NCBI GenBank assembly: GCA_944377745.1
Contig: CALWFV010000001.1
Span: forward strand, 248,001-312,000
Source: an uncultured Mediterraneibacter sp.
GTDB taxonomy: Bacteria; Bacillota; Clostridia; Lachnospirales; Lachnospiraceae
DNA length: 64,000 nt
Direction: 5' to 3'
The translations under genes were made by a program, and so were the position numbers. Under the pieces are notes generated by a model. That model did no database searches. It saw nothing but the letters and a program-made list of their open reading frames with translations, and was not told the DNA's origin. This document shows, in pieces, positions 23,151-31,363 of this stretch (positions within the stretch are counted from its first letter, which is position 1; every line of letters begins with the position of its first letter).

Positions 23151-24566
23151 ATGAACACGAATAAATTCATACGTTCGGTCAGGCTGAAGGAGTCTGCCTG
23201 CCGGGGTTGCATCAACTGTATCAAGCACTGCCCCACTCAGGCGATCCGGGTACATAATGGAAAGGCTCATATCATAGACAGGTTCTGTATCGACTGCGGC
23301 AGATGCATTTCCTACTGTCCTCATCATGCAAAGATCCCGGTCTATGATCCTCTTTCTGTCATCAACAATTTCAAATATACCGTGGCTCTGCCGGCGCCTT
23401 CCCTCTACGCCCAGTACAACAATCTGACAAATGCGGACATCGTGCTGAACGCGCTTCTGAAACTCGGATTCGACGACGTCTATGAGGTCAGCGCAGCGGC
23501 GGAGCTTGTCTCGGAAGCCACAAGAGAATACATCAAAGCACATGCGGAAGAGGCTCCGTTTATCAGTTCAGCCTGTCCTTCCGTCGTGAGGCTGATCCGG
23601 GTGAAATTTCCTTCCCTGGTGTCCCGTCTCCTTCCCATCAAGGCGCCTGTGGAAGTGGCTGCGGAGATCGCGCGTGCCCGTGCCCTGGAGAAGACCGGGC
23701 TGAAACTGGAGGAGATCGGGATCATTTTTATCTCTCCCTGCCCCTCAAAGGTTTCCTATGCCAAGGCTCCTCTGGGAATCGAAAAGAGCAGCATCGACAA
23801 TGTGGTGGCCATCAAGGACGTCTACCCGCTCCTTCTGCCCCATATGAAGCACGATGAGTCTCAGCTCGAGCCCCTCTCCGCTTCCGGACGGATCGGCATC
23901 GGCTGGAGCAATGCCGGCGGGGAGGCAGGCGGACTGCTGGTGGATAACTATCTCGCAGCGGACGGGATCGTCAATATCCTCCAGGTACTGGAAGAGCTGG
24001 AGGATGAAAAGCTTCACGGTCTGACTTTCGTGGAGCTGAACACCTGCAGCGGAGGATGTGTGGGCGGGACCCTCACTGTTGAAAACGCTTATATCGCCGC
24101 GGCAAAAACGAAAAGGCTGGTCCGCTATCAGCCTGTTTCCAAGAATCATCTGGCAGACAACCCGGAACTTACAAACATCTGCTGGGCGGACAACGTAGAG
24201 TATGAGCCTGTGTTCCGCCTCGGCAATACATTCAGGGAAAGCCTTCAGATGATGGGGAAAGTAGAAGAACTGACGGCAAGATTCCCCGGACTGGACTGCG
24301 GCTCCTGCGGAGCGCCCACCTGCCAGACGCTGGCGGAGGATATTGTGCGGGGTGACGCCACGGAAAACGACTGCATCTATGTGCTCCGCGCAAACATCGC
24401 GGACCTGTCCCGGAAGATCGGACATCTGACGGACTCTTCCGGTCCGGGGACCTCCCTCTCAGAAGAGGAGGACAGACTGCTCCACAGATACATTAAAGAA
24501 CTGACCACTGAACTCGCCTCTTTCGGCGTGCCCGAAACTCCCGGAAAGGAGGAACCTGTGTCATGA
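23151..24566 (+). CDS. [FeFe]-hydrogenase-like sensor with ferredoxin and C-terminal Fe-S domain
   Basis: A 471-residue protein. Two [4Fe-4S] motifs (Cys 17/20/23/27 and 46/49/52/56), an H-cluster-like domain, and a C-terminal CGSCGAPTC...C cluster motif (about 382-407). All four expected H-cluster ligands are present: SSACPSV (Cys 142), SPCPSK (Cys 197), NTCSGGCVGG (Cys 299, 303). The proton-transfer Cys is replaced by Ala 141, as reported for group D sensory hydrogenases, so low catalytic activity and a sensing role are likely. It has no PAS domain, unlike HydS. Flanked by two DRTGG proteins, an RsbW-like ATPase and a PHP protein in one operon. Confidence 0.85.
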   Translation: MNTNKFIRSVRLKESACRGCINCIKHCPTQAIRVHNGKAHIIDRFCIDCGRCISYCPHHAKIPVYDPLSVINNFKYTVALPAPSLYAQYNNLTNADIVLNALLKLGFDDVYEVSAAAELVSEATREYIKAHAEEAPFISSACPSVVRLIRVKFPSLVSRLLPIKAPVEVAAEIARARALEKTGLKLEEIGIIFISPCPSKVSYAKAPLGIEKSSIDNVVAIKDVYPLLLPHMKHDESQLEPLSASGRIGIGWSNAGGEAGGLLVDNYLAADGIVNILQVLEELEDEKLHGLTFVELNTCSGGCVGGTLTVENAYIAAAKTKRLVRYQPVSKNHLADNPELTNICWADNVEYEPVFRLGNTFRESLQMMGKVEELTARFPGLDCGSCGAPTCQTLAEDIVRGDATENDCIYVLRANIADLSRKIGHLTDSSGPGTSLSEEEDRLLHRYIKELTTELASFGVPETPGKEEPVS

Positions 24567-24895
24567 GATTAAAGACGATTTTGAAACTGCCCGGATTCCG
24601 GGCTCTCGTAAAAGGGGATCCTGACCGTGAGATCTCCAGGATCTTCTGCTGCGACCTTCTGAGCATCGCCATGAGTAAAGCTCCCGCGGACGGCGTCTGG
24701 GTGACTGTGATGGGGAACCGGAACACCCTCGCCGTTGCGTCCCTGACAGACACGGCATGTATCGTTCTCGCGGAAGGCATGTCTCTGGATGACGGGACGC
24801 TTGAAAAAGCCGGGTCGGAGGGGATCGCCGTCCTCTCCACAGATCTCCCGGTCTTTGACGCGGCATTAAAGATCTACCAGGCAGGTGCTCCATGA
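24563..24895 (+). CDS. DRTGG-domain protein 2
   Basis: A 110-residue stand-alone DRTGG domain, paralogous to the one opening this operon. Blocks: ISRIFCCDLLSIAMSKAPADGVWVTV, TLAVASLTDTACIVLAEGM, EGIAVLSTDLPVFDAALKIYQAG. The ligand is unknown. ATGA overlap with the hydrogenase-like sensor upstream and with the PHP gene downstream suggests stoichiometric co-translation. Two different DRTGG proteins in one operon may form a heteromer, which is inference. Confidence 0.82.
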   Translation: MRLKTILKLPGFRALVKGDPDREISRIFCCDLLSIAMSKAPADGVWVTVMGNRNTLAVASLTDTACIVLAEGMSLDDGTLEKAGSEGIAVLSTDLPVFDAALKIYQAGAP

Positions 24896-25605
24896 TCCCC
24901 CTTTTCTACGACCTGCATATCCATTCCTGCCTGTCCCCATGCGGGGATGACGATATGACTCCTGCCAACCTGACGGGAATGGCCGCGGTAAAAGGGCTGG
25001 ACGTGATCGCCCTGACAGACCACAATTCCTGCGCTAACTGCCCTGCTGCCATGTATCACGGAAAAAACTACGGCGTCACCGTGATCCCCGGCATGGAACT
25101 GACTACGGCAGAAGAGGTCCACGTCATCTGTCTGTTCCCCGCCCTGGACGCGGCGATGGAGTTTGACCGTCTCGTATACGGACGCCTCCTTCCTGTCCCG
25201 AACCGGGAGGACATCTTCGGAAAGCAGCAGATCATGGACGAACAGGACGAAATCGTCGGGATCAAAGAACATCTTCTGATCAATGCGACCACCATCTCCT
25301 TTGACGAAGCCTTCTTCCTGGCGGAGAGCTTTGACGGGATCGCGTACCCGGCACATGTGGACAAATCTTCCAACAGCGTGATCTCCAACCTGGGCTTTGT
25401 CCCGCCGGAGAGTCCCTTCACCTGCGCGGAATTCCATGATTTTAAAAATCTCCACCGGCTGCGCCGGGAACACCCCTACTTTGAGAAATGCAATGTAATC
25501 TGCTGCTCGGACGCTCACTACCTGGAGGACATCCATGAGCCGGAGTATCAGATCTTCGCAGAGAGCCGCGGGATTCCCGATATCCTGGATTCCTTCTGCA
25601 GATAA
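24892..25605 (+). CDS. PHP-domain metal-dependent phosphoesterase
   Basis: A 237-residue PHP-domain protein. Metal ligands are visible: DLHIHSCLSPCGD (His 8, His 10), LTDHNSCAN (Asp, His), GMELTTAEEVHVICLF (Glu, His), YPAHVDK and CCSDAHYLED near the end. PHP enzymes cleave phosphoesters, including nucleotides such as pAp or histidinol phosphate; the substrate here is unknown. It overlaps the second DRTGG gene by four bases and closes the operon. Pairing of PHP with DRTGG and sensory hydrogenase genes points to a nucleotide-based signalling role, as inference only. Confidence 0.88.
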   Translation: MIPLFYDLHIHSCLSPCGDDDMTPANLTGMAAVKGLDVIALTDHNSCANCPAAMYHGKNYGVTVIPGMELTTAEEVHVICLFPALDAAMEFDRLVYGRLLPVPNREDIFGKQQIMDEQDEIVGIKEHLLINATTISFDEAFFLAESFDGIAYPAHVDKSSNSVISNLGFVPPESPFTCAEFHDFKNLHRLRREHPYFEKCNVICCSDAHYLEDIHEPEYQIFAESRGIPDILDSFCR

Positions 25606-25620
25606 AAACATATTTTGCTT

Positions 25621-26307
25621 TTATTTAAACCGGTACCCCACTCCGACCTCCGTGATGATATGCTGGGGGTCGGAAGGGTTTTTCTCGATCTTTCTGCGGA
25701 GTGTCGCCATGAAAACCCGCAGCGTCCCCGCCTCCACTCCCTCTGCATATCCCCAGATCTCTTTGAGAATATAGTGATGTGTCAGAACCTTGCCCCGATT
25801 TGCAATAAGCAGGGTCAGTATCTTATATTCGATCGGAGTCAGATGGACTTCCGTTCCTTCCACCTCTACTCTCCGTTGTTCATAATCCACCAGCAGGTCT
25901 CCCTGTTCAAAACGGGACTCTTTTTCCTGTGGATAGATCTCTGCCTTTCGAAGCGCCGCCCGGATCCGCGCCAGAAGTTCTCCCATATAGAAGGGCTTTG
26001 TCACATAGTCGTCCGCTCCGGCATCCAGGGCACGGATCTTCTCCTCTTCCTCCTGTCTCGCGGAGACAACGATCACCGGAGTATCCGCGATCTCCCGGAT
26101 GGTGCGTATCACTTCCATTCCGTCGCCGTCCGGGAGTCCCAGATCCAGTATCACAAGATCCGGACGGTTTGCATAGAACAGGCTCACCGCCTCTTTCACT
26201 GTCCCTGCCACCTGAAAAGCATAGGCTTCTTCCTTGAAACTCATTGACAGAAAATGTATGATATATTTGTCATCTTCCACGATAAGGATCGTCTTTTTAA
26301 TTTCCAT
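25621..26307 (-). CDS. kdpE: KdpE-family response regulator
   Basis: A 228-residue OmpR/PhoB-type response regulator. Receiver domain with acidic pair IVEDDKY, phospho-acceptor DLVILDLGLPDG (Asp near residue 55), VVSAR and YVTKPF; C-terminal winged helix (VHLTPIEYKILTLL, GYRFK) for DNA binding. The sequence style is KdpE. It follows the sensor kinase by seven bases. No kdpFABC genes are nearby; the TrkA/TrkH potassium genes adjoin instead, so these are the likely targets. Convergent with the PHP gene, 15 bases apart, and I see no clear terminator there. Confidence 0.92.
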   Translation of the reverse strand: MEIKKTILIVEDDKYIIHFLSMSFKEEAYAFQVAGTVKEAVSLFYANRPDLVILDLGLPDGDGMEVIRTIREIADTPVIVVSARQEEEEKIRALDAGADDYVTKPFYMGELLARIRAALRKAEIYPQEKESRFEQGDLLVDYEQRRVEVEGTEVHLTPIEYKILTLLIANRGKVLTHHYILKEIWGYAEGVEAGTLRVFMATLRRKIEKNPSDPQHIITEVGVGYRFK

Positions 26308-26314
26308 GATTCTG

Positions 26315-27739
26315 TCAGCCCGCCGCTTCCGCTTTCAGCCAGAATGTAAAGCGGGCGCCTCCTTCCAATCTGTTTTCCGCCCAGATCTTTCCCCCGTGGG
26401 CTTCCACCACTTCTTTGCATATCGCAAGTCCAAGGCCGATCCCCCGTTTCTGGTCCGGGCTTTTTTCACTCACAGAGACAAACTCCCCGAAAATCTGCTG
26501 CTCCATCCCGGGTTTGATTCCCTTCCCGTTGTCTTCCACGACAAAGTACGCTTTTTGATCCTGAAAAGAAAGGCTCAGACGGATCATACCGCCTTCCTCT
26601 GTATTTTTCATGGCATTGTCAAGAAGATTTACGATCACCTGTATGATCAGCCTGCCATCCACCTCTGCCATGAGAACTTCCTCCGGCACCGAATTCTGAA
26701 ATCTCCGGTGTTCCCGAAGCCCTGTGATATGCCGCTCCGCCTCATAGACGAGATCCTCAAGGACTTCTTGCCTGCGGTCGATAAAGTCAGTACCGCTCTC
26801 CAGCTTTGTCATACTCAGGATATTTTCCATTGTCCTCGTGAGCCACATACTCTGTTCCCGTATATCCTTTACAAGACTCTCCTTCTCATCTTTACCCGCT
26901 TCCCTGCTCGCCAGGATCATGTCGCAGTCGCCGATGATCCCGGTCAGCGGAGTGCGGAAGTCATGAGAGATGCTGCGCAGCATGCTGCTCTTTAAGTGTT
27001 CCCGTTCCACCTCAAGCCGGGTCTTTTCCTGTTCGGAATAGATCAGTTCACGATCCAGAGCGATCCCGATCTGTCCCGCCGCTGCCCGTATAAAGATCTC
27101 CTGTTCAGAGCCAAGCCCGTTGTCATCCGTAAACACTTTCAGTTCCCCAATCTTCTGAAGGATACCTCCGATCGGAAAGATGATATAGCCGGTCTCATCC
27201 TCTTCCTGCCCGGTATCATCCCCATAGATCTCCACAGATGCGCGGTATCCTGTATTCTCCTGTATATACCGGATCCCCAGTTCGATGATATGTTCTTTTC
27301 CGGTGACATTGATAAACTTTTCCGACATCTCGGACATACGCCTCGCCGCTCTTTCATTCTCCTCCGCGATCGCCGCCTGTTTCCGGAACCTTGCGGTCAT
27401 CCCCGACGAGATGCAGGAAACAGCAAGGAACAGCGCCATCAGGACCACATCATCCGGATTCATGATCGCAAACGTATGGACAGGAACCGTAAAAAAGTAA
27501 TTAAACAACAAGACACTGACCACCGCCCCGATGATTCCGTACTCATAGCCTGATGTAAAAGCACCGATGAGAAGGACACCGATCAGAAATACCATCAGCA
27601 CATTTTCTTTCATCACTCCTGCCTGGTTCAGGAACAGACAGAACAGGCTTGCCGCGGCAACAATAAAAAATGTACACAGGATGTCCGCAAACCGTTCCTT
27701 CCACTCCGTTTTTCTGACCAGAATGCCGATTTTTTTCAT
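26315..27739 (-). CDS. kdpD: KdpD-like sensor histidine kinase lacking the N-terminal KdpD/Usp region
   Basis: About 474 residues. Four closely spaced hydrophobic segments of a DUF4118 domain (residues 20-115: ILCTFFIVAAASLFCLFLNQ onward) are followed by a GAF-like region (about 140-240) and a kinase core with H box SHDFRTPLTGIIGDC, N box IIQVIVNLLDNAMKNT, G1 VEDNGKGI and G2 GIGLGLAICKEV. Full-length KdpD has an extra N-terminal ATP-binding/Usp half of roughly 370 residues, absent here. I start at the ATG at 27739 (MKKIGILVRK); ATGs upstream are possible. Pairs with KdpE; input is probably K+ or osmotic state. Confidence 0.87.
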   Translation of the reverse strand: MKKIGILVRKTEWKERFADILCTFFIVAAASLFCLFLNQAGVMKENVLMVFLIGVLLIGAFTSGYEYGIIGAVVSVLLFNYFFTVPVHTFAIMNPDDVVLMALFLAVSCISSGMTARFRKQAAIAEENERAARRMSEMSEKFINVTGKEHIIELGIRYIQENTGYRASVEIYGDDTGQEEDETGYIIFPIGGILQKIGELKVFTDDNGLGSEQEIFIRAAAGQIGIALDRELIYSEQEKTRLEVEREHLKSSMLRSISHDFRTPLTGIIGDCDMILASREAGKDEKESLVKDIREQSMWLTRTMENILSMTKLESGTDFIDRRQEVLEDLVYEAERHITGLREHRRFQNSVPEEVLMAEVDGRLIIQVIVNLLDNAMKNTEEGGMIRLSLSFQDQKAYFVVEDNGKGIKPGMEQQIFGEFVSVSEKSPDQKRGIGLGLAICKEVVEAHGGKIWAENRLEGGARFTFWLKAEAAG

Positions 27740-27822
27740 AACACTCCTCATCTCCTGTCCATGAACACACACCGGCACAGCATCATACTGCGCCGGCACT
27801 CCTGTCCCCCCATCTTAGCATC

Positions 27823-28476
27823 TTAATCTATACTTGCCAAGATACGCTCTATGTCTTTTTTCATCCCTACGATCATCAGATGATCCTCCTGTTCCAGCAC
27901 CCGGTCCGGATGAGGCAGGAACTGGAGATGACCGTTCACCTTGATCCCCAGGATGCTCACATGATACCGGGAGCGTATCGCCAACTGTCCGATGCTCTTT
28001 CCGACCCATCCTTTCATCGGCGGGATCTCAAGTATCGAATATCCTTCCGCCATCTCAATATAGTCAAACACTTTGTTGCTCCCGTATTTCACGGCAAATC
28101 TCTCCGCCACATCACGCTCCGGGTAGATCACCTCATCCGCTCCGTTGCGCAAAAGGAACTTTGCCTGTACATCCCGGTTTGCCTTGCTGACAACATATTT
28201 CGCCCCCAGTTCCTTGAGAAGGCTGGTAATCTCCAGGCTGCTCTGGAAATCAGAACCGATGCATACAAAACAGATGTCAAAATTTCCCACTCCCAGACTC
28301 CTTAAAACCTCTTCTTTCATGCAATCCCCGACCTTTGCCATCACTGCCACGGGAAGAAGATCCTGCATGGATTCTTCATTTTTGTCTACGATCATGACCT
28401 CATTTCCCATTTCGGCCATATTGATGCACAGATGATGCCCGAGCCGGCCCATTCCTATGATCAAAACTGATTTCAT
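27823..28476 (-). CDS. Potassium channel regulatory subunit TrkA/KtrA
   Basis: A 217-residue peripheral subunit of a Trk/Ktr potassium transporter. N-terminal Rossmann RCK domain with GMGRLGHHLCINMAEMGNEV (nucleotide-binding GxGxxG) and a Lys/Asp end to strand 2, then FVCIGSDFQSSLEI; C-terminal RCK-C domain from about residue 140 (VGKSIGQLAIRSRYHVSILGIKVNG), which in Ktr proteins binds c-di-AMP. It gates the TrkH channel in the membrane. Ribosome site GTAGGAGG. It is 40 bases after trkH. I see no c-di-AMP riboswitch in front of this cluster. Confidence 0.92.
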   Translation of the reverse strand: MKSVLIIGMGRLGHHLCINMAEMGNEVMIVDKNEESMQDLLPVAVMAKVGDCMKEEVLRSLGVGNFDICFVCIGSDFQSSLEITSLLKELGAKYVVSKANRDVQAKFLLRNGADEVIYPERDVAERFAVKYGSNKVFDYIEMAEGYSILEIPPMKGWVGKSIGQLAIRSRYHVSILGIKVNGHLQFLPHPDRVLEQEDHLMIVGMKKDIERILASID

Positions 28477-28516
28477 TTTCTCCTCCTACTGTCTTCATCC
28501 TGTTCATATCCGATCA

Positions 28517-29860
28517 TTATCCGATCATTACCTGCTCCTCTGGAAACTTCACTGGCGTTTCCACTTTATGCCCCTTCAGCGAGAGGGCAAACGTCATGCT
28601 TCCGACTCTTCCGCAGAACATGAGGAAGATCAGAACAAGTTTTGATATGGTATCCAGATCCCTTGTGATCCCTGCCGACATTCCCACCGTTCCCATCGCG
28701 GATGACACCTCAAATATCACGTCTGTCACATCCAGCGATGTAGCTGTGACGATGACCAGCACTGCCGCCACGCAGAGCGCCAGGTTTGTACAGAGCACTG
28801 TACCTGCCTTGTGCAGCGTATCCTGGCTGAGCCTCCGCCCAAACATGCTGCACTCTTTTTTTTCAAAGAGTCCGGAATAAACATATGCGATGAGCACCAC
28901 AAACGTTGTCGTCTTGATACCGCCCGCCGTGGAGCCGGGGCTTCCTCCGATAAACATGAGCAGGGAAGTAAACAGCTTGCTGCTGTCCGTCAGCGCTGCC
29001 GTGTCCACTGTGTTAAACCCTGCGGTTCTCGCCGTCACGGATCCGAACAGGGAACAGAGGATCTTCTCGTCCAGCGGTCTTCCCACCAGCGTATTATCAT
29101 ATTCAAGGACAAATAAAACAGCCGCGCCCCCGAAGATCAGGATCAATGTCATCAGGATCGTGATCTTCGTATGCAGCCTCCAGCGCCAGAAATGCAGTTT
29201 GTGTTCAGACAGATCGTTCCAGATAAAAAATCCGATACCGCCGATGATGATCAGCAGCATGATCACAAGATTGACCACCCAGTCTCCGGAATATCCCGTA
29301 AGGGAGATATACTCCCCATCCTTTCCCATCAGGTCGAATCCCGCGTTGCAGAACGCGGATACGGAATGGAATATCCCGTAATAGACCGCCTGCATCGGCT
29401 CCATAGTCCGGCTGAAATGGATCGACAGGATCAGGGCGCCTGTCCCCTCGAATATGGCGGTCCCGATGATGATCTTCTTCGCCAGCCGTACGATTCCGCC
29501 GGTCTGCATGAAGTTTACACTCTCCTGAAGCGTCCCTCTCACCCAGAGGCCTATCTTTTTTCTCAGAACCATGGCAAAGAAGACGCCGATGGTCATAAAT
29601 CCCAGTCCTCCGATCTGTATCAGGCATATGATCACGATCTGCCCGAACGCGGACCAGTACTGATATGTATCAGCGATGATCAGTCCTGTTACACAGGAAG
29701 CGGACACCGTCGTGAACAGTGCGTCCACAGGCGGTGTCACAACGCCTTCCCTGGTAGAGACCGGAAGCATCAGGAGCAGCGTTCCCGTAAGTATGACCAG
29801 GCAGAACCCGATCACGATCATCTGCGTCTGTGTCAGACGGCGAATCCACTTTTTCATCAT
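28517..29860 (-). CDS. TrkH/KtrB-family potassium transporter membrane subunit
   Basis: A 447-residue integral membrane K+ transporter with about ten hydrophobic spans. The four pore-loop repeats are visible: SASCVTGL, SAFCNAGFDL, TARTAGFNTV and SSAMGTVGMSAG, each with the selectivity-filter Gly. Length fits KtrB/TrkH of Firmicutes. Works with the TrkA/KtrA subunit encoded next. It overlaps the upstream small membrane protein gene by four bases (ATGA). Confidence 0.94.
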   Translation of the reverse strand: MMKKWIRRLTQTQMIVIGFCLVILTGTLLLMLPVSTREGVVTPPVDALFTTVSASCVTGLIIADTYQYWSAFGQIVIICLIQIGGLGFMTIGVFFAMVLRKKIGLWVRGTLQESVNFMQTGGIVRLAKKIIIGTAIFEGTGALILSIHFSRTMEPMQAVYYGIFHSVSAFCNAGFDLMGKDGEYISLTGYSGDWVVNLVIMLLIIIGGIGFFIWNDLSEHKLHFWRWRLHTKITILMTLILIFGGAAVLFVLEYDNTLVGRPLDEKILCSLFGSVTARTAGFNTVDTAALTDSSKLFTSLLMFIGGSPGSTAGGIKTTTFVVLIAYVYSGLFEKKECSMFGRRLSQDTLHKAGTVLCTNLALCVAAVLVIVTATSLDVTDVIFEVSSAMGTVGMSAGITRDLDTISKLVLIFLMFCGRVGSMTFALSLKGHKVETPVKFPEEQVMIG

Positions 29861-30327
29861 GCCGCCCCCGCCTCATGTCCCAGTGTGACCAGTTCCATCC
29901 GCTGCATCAGATCCTCCCTGCTGAAAAAGGAGATCGCCCCTGCCTGTCTGTACAGTTTCCTCACAGCCCTTTCATTACAGATACAGTAGAGTTCCGCCTT
30001 TGGACAGATCTTCCGGAACAAACTGCAAAGGGAAAGATTGTCTACATCAGACTTGCCCAGCGCAACTACATACCGGACGTCCTTCCATTCCTTCTGCATC
30101 TGGATCTCCTCGATAAAGAGTACCTCGAATCCTGCTGACTCAAACCACTGTTTCAGCTCCGTTTCTTCCTCGCCGCCGAATATGACAGCATACTCTTTCT
30201 TTTTCTCTGCTTCCCGCTTTTTCTCCGAGTGCTGCTGCGCCAGAAAACTGTCAAACGTACCCATGAGTTTCAGTCCGTACAGGAATCCTCCTGCCACGAT
30301 AATAAGTAATAAAAAATCTCTCAACAT
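29857..30327 (-). CDS. Membrane-anchored protein of the potassium operon, function unknown
   Basis: About 156 residues, not assigned to a family. One N-terminal hydrophobic segment (residues 3-20: FLLLIIVAGGFLYGLKLMG), a basic Lys/Glu linker (SEKKREAEKKKEY), then a soluble domain with alternating strands and helices (AVIFGGEEETELKQWFESAG, VRYVVALGKSDVDNLSL, ELYCICNERAVRKLYRQAGA) resembling a TrkA-N/RCK-like Rossmann domain without a clear GxGxxG. It overlaps trkH by four bases, so it is probably an accessory to the transporter. The start is the ATG at 30327, after AAGAAGGTG; that ribosome site can be masked by an upstream complementary segment. Confidence 0.7.
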   Translation of the reverse strand: MLRDFLLLIIVAGGFLYGLKLMGTFDSFLAQQHSEKKREAEKKKEYAVIFGGEEETELKQWFESAGFEVLFIEEIQMQKEWKDVRYVVALGKSDVDNLSLCSLFRKICPKAELYCICNERAVRKLYRQAGAISFFSREDLMQRMELVTLGHEAGAA

Positions 30328-30331
30328 AAAA

Positions 30332-30384
30332 ATCACCTTCTTTTCCTGTCTCTATCATAAGACAATTTTCATTAAGAAGGTGAT
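30332..30384 (-). promoter_or_regulatory. Leader stem that would mask the ribosome site of the K+ operon
   Basis: On the minus-strand RNA ATCACCTTCTT (30384-30374) is fully complementary over 11 bases to AAGAAGGTGAT (30342-30332), the Shine-Dalgarno region of the 30327 start. The loop is about 31 bases. No poly-T follows, so this is not a terminator. A translation-control element is inferred; it works only if transcription starts upstream of 30384. Confidence 0.5.
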
Positions 30385-30415
30385 AATATTATGTCTGCGC
30401 ACGTTTAGATTGTGT

Positions 30416-31327
30416 TTAGATGATATGCTTTCGTTTAAAGATAATAATACATCCGACAATGACAATGATACTCAGCGCAACAACCCCCGGATATCCGTCA
30501 TCCAGTCCGGGCATATCATGAAAATTCATGCCGTACCACCCGGTGATGAGGGTCAGTGGAAAGAAGATCGTGGAGATCACGGTCAGGAACTGCATGTTGC
30601 TGTTCTGCCTTGCATCAATCTGAGCCTGGTACGCCTCCTTTACCTGCTGCGCGTATTCCAGAAGATGGCTCGTCCTGCTCATGAGCCGGTCAGCCCGGTC
30701 AGTAAGCGTCCCGAAATATTTCAGCTGCTTTTTCAGAAAAAAACCGTTCTCATTCTCCTCCAGCTCCTTGGTCAGATCCATGATCTCGTCATAATAGCTG
30801 CGCAGGTTCAGAAGCTCCCTGCGGATCGGCATCAATTTGCTCTGAAAATTGGCGATATGTTCCTGGCTCACGTCCTCCTCCATACGGAGAAGGCGCCGTT
30901 CGTAAGCCACGAGCATCTCCAGATCCCGGCTGATAAATTCCGAGATATAATTATAGATAAACCGTTCCTTTGTCTCACCCTGATGTGTCTTCTTCTGCTG
31001 GATCCTGCGGACCAGACGTTCCGAAAAGTCTTCATCATCGACGATAACAACATTGCTCCTGTTGATAAAGAAATACATCCTGTATCTGCTCCCCAGCACA
31101 TCCAGCAGTTTCGGGATGCAGAGCGTCCCGACCACACAGTCCTGCTGGTTCTCCAGCCGACAGAACCCGATCTTTGCGATCTGGATCTCATTCTCATAGA
31201 TGATCCCCGCCCTTGCCAGAGTCTCATCCGCATGGCGGGAATCTGTGATAAAGACAGCCGGCGTCTGATCCGCCTCCCATTCCTCCAGACTCACCGGAAG
31301 AAGCTGCTCTCCAAATTTAAAAATCAT
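30416..31327 (-). CDS. corA: CorA-family divalent cation transporter
   Basis: A 303-residue CorA-type Mg2+/Co2+ channel. A long N-terminal cytoplasmic domain ends in the stalk helix, then two C-terminal membrane helices: FLTVISTIFFPLTLITGWYGMNF, with the signature GMN in the loop, and GVVALSIIVIVGCIIIFK, ending in a basic tail. The loop reads YGMNFHDMPGL, close to the MPEL-type extracellular loop. Same strand as the potassium genes downstream and ppk upstream (36 bases), so possibly part of a larger run. Confidence 0.92.
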   Translation of the reverse strand: MIFKFGEQLLPVSLEEWEADQTPAVFITDSRHADETLARAGIIYENEIQIAKIGFCRLENQQDCVVGTLCIPKLLDVLGSRYRMYFFINRSNVVIVDDEDFSERLVRRIQQKKTHQGETKERFIYNYISEFISRDLEMLVAYERRLLRMEEDVSQEHIANFQSKLMPIRRELLNLRSYYDEIMDLTKELEENENGFFLKKQLKYFGTLTDRADRLMSRTSHLLEYAQQVKEAYQAQIDARQNSNMQFLTVISTIFFPLTLITGWYGMNFHDMPGLDDGYPGVVALSIIVIVGCIIIFKRKHII

Positions 31328-31363
31328 TCTACCACCCTGTTATCTGCTTTTGTCAGTCGGAGA

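Noticed and set aside
30337-30415. A c-di-AMP (ydaO-type) riboswitch before the potassium genes
   Set aside because: The gap is only about 80 bases and lacks the required conserved segments.
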